This document shows, in pieces, positions 13,114-13,203 of a stretch of 13,203 bases of DNA. The stretch's first letter is position 1, and each line of letters opens with the position of its first letter. Below the pieces are notes generated by a model. The model made no database searches. It was not told where the DNA came from and saw only the letters and a program-made list of their open reading frames with translations. Made by a program: the position numbers and the translations under genes. Where the stretch lies: contig CAJONN010000031.1 in the NCBI GenBank assembly GCA_905235955.1, positions 1 through 13,203 on the forward strand, read 5' to 3'. This DNA comes from an uncultured Marinilabiliaceae bacterium. Its GTDB lineage: Bacteria > Bacteroidota > Bacteroidia > Bacteroidales > Marinilabiliaceae.

Positions 13114-13161
13114 GGAACTCGATTTTCACCTCGCGGTTGTCGCCTTTGGCACGGAGCGTAA

Positions 13162-13199
13162 AGAAAATTATCGTAGCGAAGCGCCCGAAACGATTTTCT
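13162..13199. repeat. Imperfect hairpin at the right edge
   Basis: AGAAA (13162-13166) and ATCGT (13170-13174) pair with TTTCT (13195-13199) and ACGAT (13190-13194) around a three-base bulge and a 15-base loop. The loop includes AGCGAAGCG (13175-13183), the exact reverse complement of CGCTTCGCT at 40-48 in the left-edge hairpin. It may be a terminator or part of a dispersed element continuing beyond the window. Confidence 0.4.
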
Positions 13200-13203
13200 G
13201 TTT

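Noticed and set aside
1..13203. Mobile element or genomic island spanning the window, suggested by related repeats at both edges
   Set aside because: All genes are core metabolic or housekeeping functions, with no transposase, integrase, tRNA target or matched terminal inverted repeats. The edge repeats also occur internally at 1150, so they read as dispersed intergenic elements.

Overview
The window looks like chromosomal DNA from a member of the Bacteroidota, most likely Bacteroidales. Three things point there. Most transcription units are preceded by the Bacteroidota housekeeping -7 promoter element (TAnnTTTG or a one-base variant) rather than a -10/-35 pair. Most start codons have A-rich leaders with no Shine-Dalgarno sequence. 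The gene content is also typical: an Rpb6-type RNA polymerase omega subunit next to bamD, and a glycine-lipid type acyltransferase pair. The DNA is AT-rich throughout. I see no tRNA, rRNA, CRISPR array, transposase or phage gene.

Layout. Positions 1-332 are non-coding and hold a long imperfect hairpin, two tandem copies of a roughly 65-bp repeat and a promoter. They lead to fabG (333-1079), which ends in a terminator. A 270-bp gap with a promoter leads to a class I aminotransferase (1353-2546), then a terminator whose T-run merges with the promoter of mnmE (2636-4039). bamD (4191-5120) and rpoZ (5159-5533) form an outer-membrane-assembly/RNA-polymerase operon with an unusual leader, closed by a hairpin terminator. 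nfeD (5629-6981) is a membrane serine protease. A PlsC-type O-acyltransferase (7090-7905), an OlsB/GlsB-like N-acyltransferase (7928-8860) and a TPR-containing histidine-kinase-like protein (8892-10487) form a tight three-gene operon. A HAD phosphatase (10573-11298, minus strand) and an acyl-CoA synthetase (11394-13010) diverge from a very short shared promoter region. Positions 13011-13203 are non-coding and carry further copies of the repeats seen at the left edge.

How the genes relate. Lipid and envelope functions recur: FabG makes fatty acids, the acyl-CoA synthetase activates exogenous or recycled fatty acids, the two acyltransferases probably build an N-acyl/O-acyl amino-acid lipid, BamD inserts outer-membrane proteins, and NfeD acts in the membrane. 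The rest is housekeeping (aminotransferase, tRNA modification, RNA polymerase omega, nucleotidase-like phosphatase).

The most unusual item is the sensor protein in the lipid operon. It keeps an apparently complete ATP-binding domain but has arginine where the phospho-accepting histidine should be, and it is preceded by a near-perfect Shine-Dalgarno sequence, which is rare in this phylum. The window otherwise looks like ordinary core genome, and no clearly new multi-gene system is evident.
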